This document shows, piece by piece, positions 33,556-42,189 of a stretch of 64,000 bases of DNA. The notes beneath the pieces were generated by a model that made no database searches, was not told the DNA's origin, and saw only the letters and a list, made by a program, of their open reading frames with translations. This stretch comes from Neobacillus mesonae (GTDB lineage Bacteria > Bacillota > Bacilli > Bacillales > Cytobacillaceae). Each line of letters opens with the position of its first letter. Positions within the stretch are counted from its first letter, which is position 1. The translations under genes and the position numbers were made by a program. The stretch lies in assembly GCF_001636315.1 (NCBI RefSeq), contig NZ_KV440949.1:3714973-3778972 (forward strand), given 5' to 3'.

Positions 33556-34095
33556 TTGGATGAAATAAAATTGATCAGAAAAGCAATAAAGGGAAACGAA
33601 AAAGCCTTTGAAAAACTGCTGGAAATACATAGCGATCGATTATACCGGACGGCTTATCTATATGTTGGCAACCGCGAAGATGCCTTGGATGTTTTACAAG
33701 AAACAGCTTATAAAGCCTTTATCGCGGTAGGGCAATTACGTGACGAACGGTACTTTCTAACATGGGTGACAAAAATTCTTATTCATTGTGCTTACGATGT
33801 AATTAACAAGAGAAAAAAAGAAACCCCTGCAGCCGACAATATTATTGAACTCATACCCGGTAAAAGGGAGAAACTTGATGAAGCGCTTGACTTGGTCGAG
33901 GCAATAGACCAATTAAATGAACAACAAAGAAATGCTATTATTCTTTTTTACTATCAGGATTTGTCTCTCGCGGATGTCGCTAAACTCATGAATATTCCGG
34001 TAAATACCGTAAAAACCTATCTATCGCGGGGTAAGAGCCAATTGAAAAAACTGTTAGGAGGCGATGAATACAGTGGAAAAGAAACCATTTCATGA
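33556..34095 (+). CDS. ECF RNA polymerase sigma factor
   Basis: Sigma factor of 179 residues. Region 2 includes FEKLLEIHSDRLYRTAYLYV and ALDVLQETAYKAFIAVGQL, region 4 LNEQQRNAIILFYYQDLSLADVAKLMNIPVNTVKTYLSRGK (spans about 120-160, key N and T of the helix-turn-helix). TTG 33556 has AAAGGAGG 8 bases upstream; the ATG at 33560 is out of frame. Its end overlaps the DUF4179 gene, its presumed anti-sigma factor. It belongs to the SigV/SigX-like Bacillus group by overall pattern. Confidence 0.93.
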   Translation: MDEIKLIRKAIKGNEKAFEKLLEIHSDRLYRTAYLYVGNREDALDVLQETAYKAFIAVGQLRDERYFLTWVTKILIHCAYDVINKRKKETPAADNIIELIPGKREKLDEALDLVEAIDQLNEQQRNAIILFYYQDLSLADVAKLMNIPVNTVKTYLSRGKSQLKKLLGGDEYSGKETIS

Positions 34096-35407
34096 GCAAT
34101 ATGAAAAAATAGATGTGCCGCAAGATGAAGTGCTAAAAGCAATTAAGACAGGTGTCAACAGGGCAAAGACAGGCCGTAAATCTCGAAAAAATAAAGCCAT
34201 TGCGCTTTCCGCCGCTGCTGCAGCAGGTATTTTTATTTCCTCCAGCTTCATGTTTCCTTCTTTTTCAAAGGTTATGGCCGACATGCCAGTGGTTGGTTAC
34301 TTTTACAGGGATCTGGTCGGCGAAAATTTAGCGGCACAAAAGTTAATTACAAAATTAAATGAGACCGCAAGCTACAAAGGGATTGATGTTGACATTACCA
34401 GTGCCTATTATGATGGGGCGGTGATTGGGGTTACCTTTGATGTCAAAGGGAAGCTCAAGACGGAAGAGGATGGCCGTGTCATGGGATTTTATGAAATATT
34501 TAAAGGCGACGAAAATCTTGGTGAAACAAAAGAAATTGTCTATATGGAACCCACGGAAAACGGCTTTACAGGCAAAATTCAGTTAAGCTATCCTAAGACG
34601 GAACTCCCTGCAGACACTACTTTCCCGCTTAAATTCAAGAGCATCGGTGACAAAAAAGGGGCCTGGCGCTTTGATGTTCCTATTAAGCAATTACCATTTG
34701 AAATCAAAACCGTTGATAAGGAAAGCGTTAAAGATGGCTACAAGGTGCATGTTGATAAGATTATTACGGGAAAAGCCTCAACTGCGGTTAACTATACGTT
34801 AACAATGCCAGATAAAGAAAAAAATGATCACGTTTATTTAGAGTATTTCGATAACAATGGTAATAGCATACATTGGTTATCGGATGCGAGACTTGAAAAG
34901 AAAAAGGATGGCGACCAGATTATTATAAAGGGAAGAACGACTTTCCCGGAAAAACTGATAGATAAAACAAATTATGTTGAAGTTCGACCTGCAATAGCCC
35001 TAACAGAGGATTATCAGTTTGTCACCTTAAATGAAAAGACTCCAATTGATATTAGGTCACCGCGGCAGGATCTATCGGTTTTGATTGAGAATATTTCGGT
35101 AACAAAGAAGAAATTCACTGTAGATTTTCAAGTCAATCAAGGTGATAAAAAAAGACTGTATTTTACAGACTATGGAAACTTCGCTCGAAATGATATAACT
35201 CTTGTAAAAGAATCTAGGAAGAACATTTATGAAGAACCAATAAAACATACGGTTGAAACGTTAGATAGAAAAAAATTACGATTCCGTAGCACTTTTCAGC
35301 TTAACGATAATTTTACCCCAGAAAAATTTGTACTGCGAATAGATCTTGATAATCTTGCGGTTAATATGCCGCATGAAATGGAATCAGTAAAGATAAATCT
35401 TAAATAA
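34073..35407 (+). CDS. DUF4179 membrane-anchored anti-sigma-like protein
   Basis: Protein of 444 residues: a cytosolic N-terminus of about 42 residues (EKKPFHEQYEKIDVPQDEVL) that would hold the sigma factor, one TM helix (about 44-64), then DUF4179 (about 70-165, with MADMPVVGYFYRD) and a DUF5643-like beta domain to the end. GTG 34073 is chosen because AGGAGG is 11 bases upstream and the result aligns with the homologue at 61872; ATG 34064 is only 2 bases from that site. It overlaps the sigma gene, the usual sign of a sigma/anti-sigma pair, and ends in a terminator. The sensed signal is probably in the envelope. Confidence 0.85.
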   Translation: MEKKPFHEQYEKIDVPQDEVLKAIKTGVNRAKTGRKSRKNKAIALSAAAAAGIFISSSFMFPSFSKVMADMPVVGYFYRDLVGENLAAQKLITKLNETASYKGIDVDITSAYYDGAVIGVTFDVKGKLKTEEDGRVMGFYEIFKGDENLGETKEIVYMEPTENGFTGKIQLSYPKTELPADTTFPLKFKSIGDKKGAWRFDVPIKQLPFEIKTVDKESVKDGYKVHVDKIITGKASTAVNYTLTMPDKEKNDHVYLEYFDNNGNSIHWLSDARLEKKKDGDQIIIKGRTTFPEKLIDKTNYVEVRPAIALTEDYQFVTLNEKTPIDIRSPRQDLSVLIENISVTKKKFTVDFQVNQGDKKRLYFTDYGNFARNDITLVKESRKNIYEEPIKHTVETLDRKKLRFRSTFQLNDNFTPEKFVLRIDLDNLAVNMPHEMESVKINLK

Positions 35408-35413
35408 AATTTG

Positions 35414-35440
35414 CCACAGTCCTCAAGGCTGTGGTTTTTT
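35414..35440 (+). terminator. intrinsic terminator
   Basis: CCACAG and CTGTGG arms, nine-base loop, T6; ends the sigma/DUF4179 operon. Confidence 0.9.
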
Positions 35441-35587
35441 CATCCCCATCCTAAAGATAAGTATTTCCGCTCCGAAGAAATTATATTATAATAATTCCTT
35501 GTGTGCATTCCCGCTTTTATCCAATCATAAAGGGATGCTATTTAACCGAAAATAATATCGGTTCAATATAAAAAGGGGGAAATAATA

Positions 35588-35998
35588 TTGAAATGGCAAA
35601 AACGAATTCTTTCGATGATCCAGGAACGTCAAGACAAAAAAGTGGCATTAGCAGTTGATACCTCAAGTAATGAAGCCCCAGCTATCCTAATCAATAACAT
35701 TGTTAAATTGTTTGAAACGGTAAAACCGGATACGATCTTAGTTCAGGCTGATTTTAAAATCAGAAGCATTGCCCCGGTCAAAAGCGATTCAATTAAATAT
35801 CATACGCATGGAAAATCCTCATATACATTGGTACTTGAATGGGCTAAAGAGGAACAAATTGACACGTTATTTTATATCACCGACGTTACCGGCTTTCTGC
35901 CTGAAGATATAGAACAGGTTGATTTTGAAATGTTTTGGCTGGTGTCAGGCACCTTCATGCCGCGAATTCCGTTTGGCAAAGCGATTAAAGTCGCTTAA
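35588..35998 (+). CDS. VWA-like domain protein (DUF2201 C-terminal type), contains a GGTGTCAGGCACC copy
   Basis: Protein of 136 residues from TTG 35588 (GGGGG 8 bases upstream). It has the fold pattern of the VWA-like C-terminal domain of putative metallopeptidases: KVALAVDTSSNEAP with the D-x-S metal site near residue 24, DTILVQADFKI, a LFYITDVTGFLP strand, and FWLVSGTFMPRIPFGKAIKV at the end. The N-terminal peptidase part is missing, so it is a stand-alone domain. The codons for LVSGT (35941-35953) are an exact copy of the dispersed 13-bp intergenic motif. Confidence 0.75.
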   Translation: MKWQKRILSMIQERQDKKVALAVDTSSNEAPAILINNIVKLFETVKPDTILVQADFKIRSIAPVKSDSIKYHTHGKSSYTLVLEWAKEEQIDTLFYITDVTGFLPEDIEQVDFEMFWLVSGTFMPRIPFGKAIKVA

Positions 35999-36011
35999 AA
36001 TTACTAAAAAG

Positions 36012-36039
36012 GCTGTTCTAAAAATAGGGCAGCTTTTTT
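36012..36039 (+). terminator. intrinsic terminator
   Basis: GCTGTTCTA pairs with TAGGGCAGC (two G-T pairs), A4 loop, T6 tail, after the VWA-like gene. Confidence 0.85.
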
Positions 36040-36118
36040 CAATGGATAAAAATTGTAACTGGCGCCTATTTTGGAGAAAATAGATATAACAGAGTTATTG
36101 GGGGAAAGGGCGTTTGGA

Positions 36119-36523
36119 ATGAAACTCGTTTATTGGGTGTTGAAAATTGGACTGCTCCCTGTTCTTATGTTCTTGGGGACTTATTTCATGAAGCTTGCAG
36201 GCTGGTGGGCGATTATCATTTCGGTCATTGCATTTATAGTGGCTAACGGGCTAATTGATCGAAAAATAAACCAGTTTAATCACCAGTACTTCATCAATAA
36301 ATTTCCCGTGCTAGAGGGGCTGAAGTATGGACAGATTATCACTGTTGAATTGAATAATGGGAAGGTACTCGCCAGCCGTATTTTCGCCTCAGGTCTTAGT
36401 TCAGAAATCTTAATTGGTGCTGAACCGGTTAAAGATAATGAACTAGAGGAATTTTTGAAGGGCATTAAGAAAACTCGCTGGGTAAAGCTAAAGAAGGTCA
36501 AGATGATTAAAATTATTAAATGA
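36119..36523 (+). CDS. hypothetical membrane protein
   Basis: Protein of 134 residues, start ATG 36119 with AAAGGG 8 bases upstream (a longer frame from TTG 36071 lacks a site). Two N-terminal helices (LVYWVLKIGLLPVLMFLGTYF and WWAIIISVIAFIVANGLI; spans 3-22 and 28-46) are followed by a cytosolic beta-rich part with YGQIITVELNNGKVLASRIF and a basic tail RWVKLKKVKMIKIIK. No family recognised; the domain arrangement suggests a small membrane-tethered protein. Confidence 0.65.
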   Translation: MKLVYWVLKIGLLPVLMFLGTYFMKLAGWWAIIISVIAFIVANGLIDRKINQFNHQYFINKFPVLEGLKYGQIITVELNNGKVLASRIFASGLSSEILIGAEPVKDNELEEFLKGIKKTRWVKLKKVKMIKIIK

Positions 36524-36528
36524 CTGAA

Positions 36529-36561
36529 AGGCCGATTGCCGGCAATTATTTTTCAATCGGC
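36529..36561. terminator. hairpin between convergent genes
   Basis: GGCCGATTG and CAATCGGCC arms with a 15-base interior; weak T-tails on both sides. Probably a shared terminator. Confidence 0.55.
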
Positions 36562-36570
36562 CGGTGAAAT

Positions 36571-36903
36571 TTATAATAGAAAAAAGGTAAATAAGAATAA
36601 CAGCAAGGAACCTGCAGTAATGGGATGCTTAACATGGGAAAGCAGGTATTGAACGGTTGTTTGAACTTCCTCGTTGTCTCTTTCTCTAAAAACACCCCAA
36701 AATACCATCGTAAATACTGCGGTACAGAATAACAAGGTCAAATTATAGGACAAATATTCTGTGTTGACGGCGACGCGAAACGTATAAACATACCCTTTTT
36801 GTATTAAAAACCGATAAAGTACGTATGCAATCAGTGCCTCGGCACCCATTGTAATAAAGGCACCAAACCAAAAACCAGCAACCCGGCTTTTGAACAAATT
36901 CAT
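36571..36903 (-). CDS. hypothetical three-helix membrane protein
   Basis: Protein of 110 residues, MNLFKSRVAGFWFGAFITMG start, helices about 8-32, 48-70 and 92-109, with a charged loop RERDNEEVQTTVQYLLSHVK. An AAGGG site is 10 bases upstream of ATG 36903. It follows the next small membrane gene by 14 bases on the same strand, so the two probably form an operon. No family recognised. Confidence 0.6.
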   Translation of the reverse strand: MNLFKSRVAGFWFGAFITMGAEALIAYVLYRFLIQKGYVYTFRVAVNTEYLSYNLTLLFCTAVFTMVFWGVFRERDNEEVQTTVQYLLSHVKHPITAGSLLLFLFTFFLL

Positions 36904-36917
36904 AGCGGTCCCGCCCT

Positions 36918-37097
36918 TCAGCTAACAATTGAAAACATCATAAAAGCAAAGATTAAAATGAATGTGAGCACAGCACCAAGTATGACCTGATTGTGAATAC
37001 TCTTATCCATTTTTAGTTTTTGCAATAATGCTGCTAGATTTAAAAACCACAAGACTCCTAATAAGGAAACGACAAAAAATCCAAAAAATACTTCCAT
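36918..37097 (-). CDS. small two-helix membrane protein
   Basis: Protein of 59 residues starting MEVFFGFFVVSLLGVLWFLN, with a second helix VILGAVLTFILIFAFMMFSI. GGAGG is 6 bases before ATG 37097 and directly abuts the upstream ATG 37103, which is therefore rejected. First gene of a two-gene minus-strand unit. No family recognised. Confidence 0.6.
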   Translation of the reverse strand: MEVFFGFFVVSLLGVLWFLNLAALLQKLKMDKSIHNQVILGAVLTFILIFAFMMFSIVS

Positions 37098-37262
37098 TAA
37101 CATCCTCCGTTGTAAAAGAATAACAAACTAATTAATTCGCTGTTCTTTGTCAAATATCCTTTTTTCATGAATCAAATCTGCAAAATACAAAATAAGGAAG
37201 GATTTGGATGCTGTTTTGTGGAATATACATAAAATATAAAACCGTACAAGGAGTGGGTGTAA

Positions 37263-37784
37263 ATGTCAAAAAAGGAATTAGTAAGCTGGGGTAAATCACT
37301 ATTGATTGCACTTGGAATCGCTCTTGTGGTCAGGACATTCTTTTTTTCACCTTATATCGTGGAGGGCTCCTCGATGGAACCGACGCTTCATGATCAGGAA
37401 AAGATGTTTGTTAATAAGTCAGTTGATTTTGTTAGAGGGGACATTGTCATTATTAAAGGCCCAGCGGAAAACTATGTGAAAAGGGTAATCGGGTTTCCGG
37501 GGGATAAAATTGAAATGAAAAATGATCAATTATTTATTAATGGGGAGATTTCTAAAGAACCCTATCTATCACATAATTTAAAAGCAGCGCAGGAAATAGG
37601 GAGCAGGTTAACAGAAGATTTCGGGCCGTTCATCGTTCCTAAGGGCCGCTATTTTGTCATGGGCGACAATCGTTTACACAGCACAGACAGCCGCAACGGC
37701 CTTGGACTTATTAAGGAAGAAAGTATCGTAGGTAAAACTGAATTTATTTTCTTTCCATTTACGGAAGTCAGGGTTGTGAAGTAG
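37263..37784 (+). CDS. lepB: signal peptidase I (SipS/LepB family)
   Basis: Membrane-anchored protease of 173 residues that removes signal peptides from secreted proteins. One N-terminal helix (9-28), catalytic Ser37 in VEGSSMEPTL, catalytic Lys73 in YVKRVIGFPGD, and the later MGDNRLHSTDSRNGLG box. The length and single anchor are typical of Bacillus type I signal peptidases, which occur in several copies. AGGAG lies 9 bases before ATG 37263. The VWA gene follows within 20 bases and may be co-transcribed. Confidence 0.95.
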   Translation: MSKKELVSWGKSLLIALGIALVVRTFFFSPYIVEGSSMEPTLHDQEKMFVNKSVDFVRGDIVIIKGPAENYVKRVIGFPGDKIEMKNDQLFINGEISKEPYLSHNLKAAQEIGSRLTEDFGPFIVPKGRYFVMGDNRLHSTDSRNGLGLIKEESIVGKTEFIFFPFTEVRVVK

Positions 37785-37802
37785 TAAGAGGAGGATTCTC
37801 AA

Positions 37803-38549
37803 ATGGCAACAATTGATTTACAGAAAAAAAGCGTCAAGATTGTGTTGGAAAAGAAGAGTTTGAACAAGGTTAGAGCAAGGGTAGGACTTGTTCTCGATAT
37901 TACCGGTTCCATGAGGTCCTTGTATAAGAATGGTACCGTTCAAAAGGTTGTGGAGCGGATTTTGGCGATAGCCTCCCAATTTGATGATGATGGACAGCTG
38001 GATGTATGGGTGTATGACAATGAGTTTTCACGGCTAAAGCCCGTAACGGAAAGGGATTTTGAAGGATATGTGAATCGGATTATTCTTGAAGATGACTTAG
38101 TCCATAAATTCGGCAGAAATGATGAGCCGCCTGTTATGAAGGATGTTTTAAAAAAATATTTGGAAGAAGAACAGAGTGACGACCCTGCCTATATTGTTTT
38201 TATCAATGATGGGGGCTGCAAGAAAACGATTAAGCCAATTATTGAAAGTTCAGCTAAATACCCAGTCTTTTGGCAGTTTGTCGGAATCGGCGATGGGAAT
38301 TTCGATTTTTTAAAGACTCTGGACACAATGGAAGGAAGAATCGTAGACAACGCCAACTTTTTACATATTGCAGAAATAGATAAGATTTCAGACAGTCAGC
38401 TTTATGACTCTTTATTAAACGAGTTTCCAAGCTGGATAAGGGAAGCACGGGAAAAAGGGATACTTAAAGTGGAGAAAACGGTACAGCCGGCAGCCCAAGA
38501 GCTGGTAAAGAAGAAGCAAGGCTTTTTTGCAAAGTTGTTTGGCCGTTAG
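37803..38549 (+). CDS. TerF-like VWA-domain protein
   Basis: Cytosolic protein of 248 residues. A TerF-type von Willebrand A domain spans about 25-215, with the metal site LVLDITGSM (D32, T34, S36), the later VWVYDNEF, and VFINDGGC. The remainder is a short C-terminal tail KKKQGFFAKLFGR. TerF-like proteins occur in tellurite-resistance/stress clusters together with TerD proteins, none of which is adjacent here. GGAGG lies 8 bases before ATG 37803. Role in envelope or metal stress is an inference from the family. Confidence 0.85.
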   Translation: MATIDLQKKSVKIVLEKKSLNKVRARVGLVLDITGSMRSLYKNGTVQKVVERILAIASQFDDDGQLDVWVYDNEFSRLKPVTERDFEGYVNRIILEDDLVHKFGRNDEPPVMKDVLKKYLEEEQSDDPAYIVFINDGGCKKTIKPIIESSAKYPVFWQFVGIGDGNFDFLKTLDTMEGRIVDNANFLHIAEIDKISDSQLYDSLLNEFPSWIREAREKGILKVEKTVQPAAQELVKKKQGFFAKLFGR

Positions 38550-38611
38550 GTGGAATATAAATTGAAAAAGCTTATGCTTTGTTAATTATTTTTAGTAAGG
38601 AATGAACAAAT

Positions 38612-39310
38612 ATGAGACAAATTATTGCCCTTGGCGGCGGGGGCTTCTCGATGGAGCCAGAAAACCCGCTTTTAGACACCTATATTTTGCAGCAATCCAA
38701 CAAGCTCAAACCAAAAGTTTGTTTTTTGCCTACCGCAAGCGGTGACGCGGATGGCTATATTTCAAATTTTTATCGTTTTTTTGAGCTTCAGAACTGCGAG
38801 CCTTCCCATTTATCATTATTTAGGCCATGTACAAGGGACCTTGAAGGATTTTTGCTCGAAAAGGATATTATCTATGTCGGTGGCGGTAATACGAAAAATC
38901 TCTTAGTTTTGTGGGAAGAGTGGGGGATTGATGTCATTTTAAGAAAAGCGTGGGATGCTGGAATCATTCTTGCAGGAATCAGCGCGGGTTCCATTTGCTG
39001 GTTTGAAGAAGGTTTAACAGACTCCTATGGCGACGAACTCGAACTAATCAAGGCGCTGGGGTTCTTAAAAGGAAGTAACTCCCCTCATTATGATGGAGAA
39101 GCTGATCGAAGACCTGCCTTTCATCGATTAATAGAAACTGGGAAAATGCAGCCTGGTATTGCAGCGGATGACGGGGCCGCTGTTCATTTCATCGAGCAAG
39201 ATATACATAAGGTTATTAGCTCTAGACCTAATGCAAAGGCGTACAAGGTATCTTTTGATGGAAAAATAATCGAGTCTGAGCTTGAGACTAAATACTTGGG
39301 TACAAATTAA
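38612..39310 (+). CDS. peptidase E-like serine peptidase (family S51)
   Basis: Soluble peptidase of 232 residues with the S51 pattern: IIALGGGGFSME at the start, IIYVGGGNTKNLL near 87, nucleophile elbow GISAGSICWF with Ser124, and the substrate/His region NSPHYDGEADRRPAFH. Members cleave N-terminal Asp-X dipeptides or related peptides. AAGGA lies 10 bases before ATG 38612. Monocistronic by spacing; the following 160 bases hold nothing recognisable. Confidence 0.9.
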   Translation: MRQIIALGGGGFSMEPENPLLDTYILQQSNKLKPKVCFLPTASGDADGYISNFYRFFELQNCEPSHLSLFRPCTRDLEGFLLEKDIIYVGGGNTKNLLVLWEEWGIDVILRKAWDAGIILAGISAGSICWFEEGLTDSYGDELELIKALGFLKGSNSPHYDGEADRRPAFHRLIETGKMQPGIAADDGAAVHFIEQDIHKVISSRPNAKAYKVSFDGKIIESELETKYLGTN

Positions 39311-39469
39311 AAAAATGAAGGACATTTTGTAGCTAGTCCAAATGGATTTTGTCATTCATAAAGGTCAACTGTGGCTGAAATGGCTGAAACTATCTTTATA
39401 AGTATAAAATTACGAGTAGATTGTGTTACCTACTGATTTTTCAAACAGTAAATCATAAGGGGAAATTTC

Positions 39470-39926
39470 ATGGATAAATCGCAAATAATTAAAGAGAAGC
39501 TAAATTTAATCGACTGGTGCGAATCGCTAAAAGGGTTATCGAATGATATCTGGTTTGCTCGGTTTAAGGAAGGCAGCTGGGGGATCGCCGATGTGATTTC
39601 CCATTTCATTTCCTGGGACCGGTTTTTACTGGAAAATCGTATTCCATTTATTATTCATTCTGAAAAGTTCCCAAATAGATGTTAACGCGATCAATGCGGA
39701 GGCATCCCGCTATGCAAGGTCAGGTATCTCTAAAGCTGACCTTATTAATGATTTTGTCCTAATCAGAAAAAATCTTGTTTCGCAAACTGCTAGTATTCCT
39801 GATGATAGATTTCAAGAACCATTGAACATTGGCAGCAGTGTGACATTAGCTGGCTATTTTTCAGGACTTATTGAACATGATAAAAAGCATATGGACCAAA
39901 TCAATGCTTTTATAAAATCGTATTAA
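39470..39926 (+). pseudogene. DinB/YfiT-like four-helix protein, frameshifted
   Basis: The first frame (39470-39685) encodes MDKSQIIKEKLNLIDWCESL to HSEKFPNRC and stops. From about 39672 the next frame continues the protein without a break in sense: QIDVNAINAEASRYARSGIS, then VTLAGYFSGLIEHDKKHMDQ and a stop at 39926. The total of 457 bases is one more than a multiple of three, so one extra base near 39660-39672 explains the break; repaired length would be about 151 residues. H in SHFISWD and the final HDKKHMDQI are the metal-ligand positions of DinB-like proteins. Confidence 0.8.
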
Positions 39927-40027
39927 AAGAGTTGGTCTATTAATCTACGTACCCACAGCAATAAAAAACAGCAAAGTAATTCGCATATGAACCCACTTTG
40001 CTGTTATTATAAAGAACGTCCTGGTAA

Positions 40028-40650
40028 TCAGTTTGTGTTTTTTCGTTTGTTTTTCATTAGTTCAGCCATTTCTTTCGAGTTAGGACTTGTTTCATTTTGT
40101 AAATTATTAACGATATTAGTATAATCAGTTTCATTTCTGTTCTGACTTAATTTATAGGCTGCCTGGATTTCTCCCACCTTAATCTTAAATCCAACTATCC
40201 CCTTCAGTTGACTTTCTAAAAGCTGAGGTGAAAGTTTATCCCATAAAACTGGATTTTCACGATTTCCCTCGTATTTTTCCAGCATTTTTGTTAAATCTTC
40301 TATTAATTGATCCTTCTCTAAAATGCTTGCTTTTCCATACATATGGACCGCCTGATAATTCCAAGTCGGAACATTTTCGTGCGAATACCAGGAAGAAGAA
40401 ATATAGCATGTGCTCCCTGAAACATAACTAGCACATCCTCACAGCTCTCAAAGGTTCTCCACTGAGGGTTCCCATAAGCCATATGTCCAGTAAGATAGTA
40501 ATCATCACCTTTTTTATGTAACCCCAAAGGCAAATGAGTAGCGATTGGTTTTCCTTGTTCTGTTGTGACGATCGTGCCAAAAGAGTTTTTTTGAACAAAG
40601 TCCCAAATTTCATCAACATTTGTGACCTTAAAATATTTTGGAATATACAT
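40028..40650 (-). pseudogene. paiB: PaiB-like FMN-binding regulator, frameshifted
   Basis: The frame starting at ATG 40650 (AAAGGTGG 6 bases upstream) reads MYIPKYFKVTNVDEIWDFVQ to VLVMFQGAHA, then loses the family; the neighbouring frame supplies YISSSWYSHENVPTWNYQAV and continues HMYGKASILEKDQL to 40028. Joined, the product is a PaiB protein of about 207 residues, the B. subtilis length. The span of 623 bases is one short of a multiple of three, so a single missing base near 40405-40415 is enough. PaiB with PaiA is known in B. subtilis for effects on degradative enzymes and sporulation. Order MarR-paiA-paiB on the minus strand suggests one operon. Confidence 0.88.
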
Positions 40651-40670
40651 AATCATCCACCTTTAAAAAG

Positions 40671-41189
<519 letters not shown>

Positions 41190-41205
41190 TTAATATTTCG
41201 CCCCT

Positions 41206-41658
41206 TTAATAATTTCGCTTGTTCCCTTTTTTTACAAATTCCCAGTCTTTTTCGACATTTTTTCTAACTCTTTGGAGGAGGTTAAAAATGGCCTCTCCTT
41301 CTTCTTTCGAAAATCCCTCTAATGCAACAGTATTGGAGTAATCATTTTCTCTTTTAATAAAAGGATATACATTTTTCCCTTTCTCTGTCGGAAAGAGCTT
41401 CTTTATTTTTTTGTTATGGTGATCGTCTTTCTTTTCAATAAAACCATTCATTTCAAGTTTTTTTATTGCACGAGCTGCTGTTGTTCGGTCTACCTTTATC
41501 ATCTCAGACAACTTTTCCTGAATGATCCCTGGATTTTCACATATTCGCACAAGGTACAAATACTGCCCTTTTGTAAGGTCATATGCTTTAAATTCGATAT
41601 TACTTATAGAATCTAAAGCCCTGGCTATCATTCCAATTTCACGAAGAATTTCCTTCAT
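41206..41658 (-). CDS. MarR-family transcriptional regulator
   Basis: Dimeric winged-helix regulator of 150 residues. DNA-binding core: LTKGQYLYLVRICENPGIIQ, LSEMIKVDRTTAARAIKKLE as recognition helix and the wing FIEKKDDHHNKKIKKLFPT. ATG 41658 is 8 bases after GGTGGAG; ATG 41661 is an alternative at 5. It heads the paiA-paiB unit and has a perfect dyad 54 bp upstream, so it probably represses its own operon. Confidence 0.92.
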   Translation of the reverse strand: MKEILREIGMIARALDSISNIEFKAYDLTKGQYLYLVRICENPGIIQEKLSEMIKVDRTTAARAIKKLEMNGFIEKKDDHHNKKIKKLFPTEKGKNVYPFIKRENDYSNTVALEGFSKEEGEAIFNLLQRVRKNVEKDWEFVKKGNKRNY

Positions 41659-41711
41659 CATTGCATCTCCACCCAATGTTCTGTAATTAACCTTAAGCAA
41701 ATATTAAAATA

Positions 41712-41735
41712 TTTTTGTTGCATTTGCAACAAAAA
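41712..41735. promoter_or_regulatory. perfect 11-bp dyad, putative MarR operator
   Basis: TTTTTGTTGCA (41712-41722) and TGCAACAAAAA (41725-41735) are inverted around TT. Its position in front of the marR-paiAB unit fits autoregulation. Confidence 0.7.
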
Positions 41736-41843
41736 ATAATTTCCTTTGCAAGTACTGCAATAAGAGAACTGCTTAATCTACCAGCAATTCATTTTTCCAT
41801 TTAATTAGTCATATGACTCAATTTCCATTTATTGATTGCCATA

Positions 41844-41858
41844 TACAGTGTGACTGTA
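41844..41858. other. TACAGT-GTG-ACTGTA dyad in a gene-free stretch
   Basis: The interval 41736-42010 contains no gene that I can support. It holds one perfect short dyad TACAGT/ACTGTA (41844-41858) abutting an AT-rich TATAAAATAA, possibly a regulated promoter with no recognisable product, and then the terminator at 42017. Confidence 0.4.
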
Positions 41859-42016
41859 TAAAATAATTTTTTCCCGCTTACAATTATTTTATTTTTGGTC
41901 TTTAGTTTCAAAGCGGAACAGCAAGATAAGAAAACAACTAGATAACCAAAAATGATAGGCCAAAAGTAGATTTTCCAAGAAATGGCCGCGTACTAACTAA
42001 AATATGGATAAAAATT

Positions 42017-42050
42017 TCCCAACGTCACTAGCAATCTGGCGTTGGTTTTT
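42017..42050 (+). terminator. orphan intrinsic terminator
   Basis: CCCAACG and CGTTGG arms followed by T6 with no gene directly upstream; it may end a short transcript from the 41844 region or insulate the protease promoter. Confidence 0.6.
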
Positions 42051-42189
42051 TATGTATCGACAGGAAAAATTGCTGGTGACTGACCTTCATCGACACTCTA
42101 TGATTCTCTTTTTTTCCCAATCACACTCGTATTTTTGCCGTGATATAATCATTTTGCAATTCAAAAAAAGATAGTAGGAGGATGGGAAA

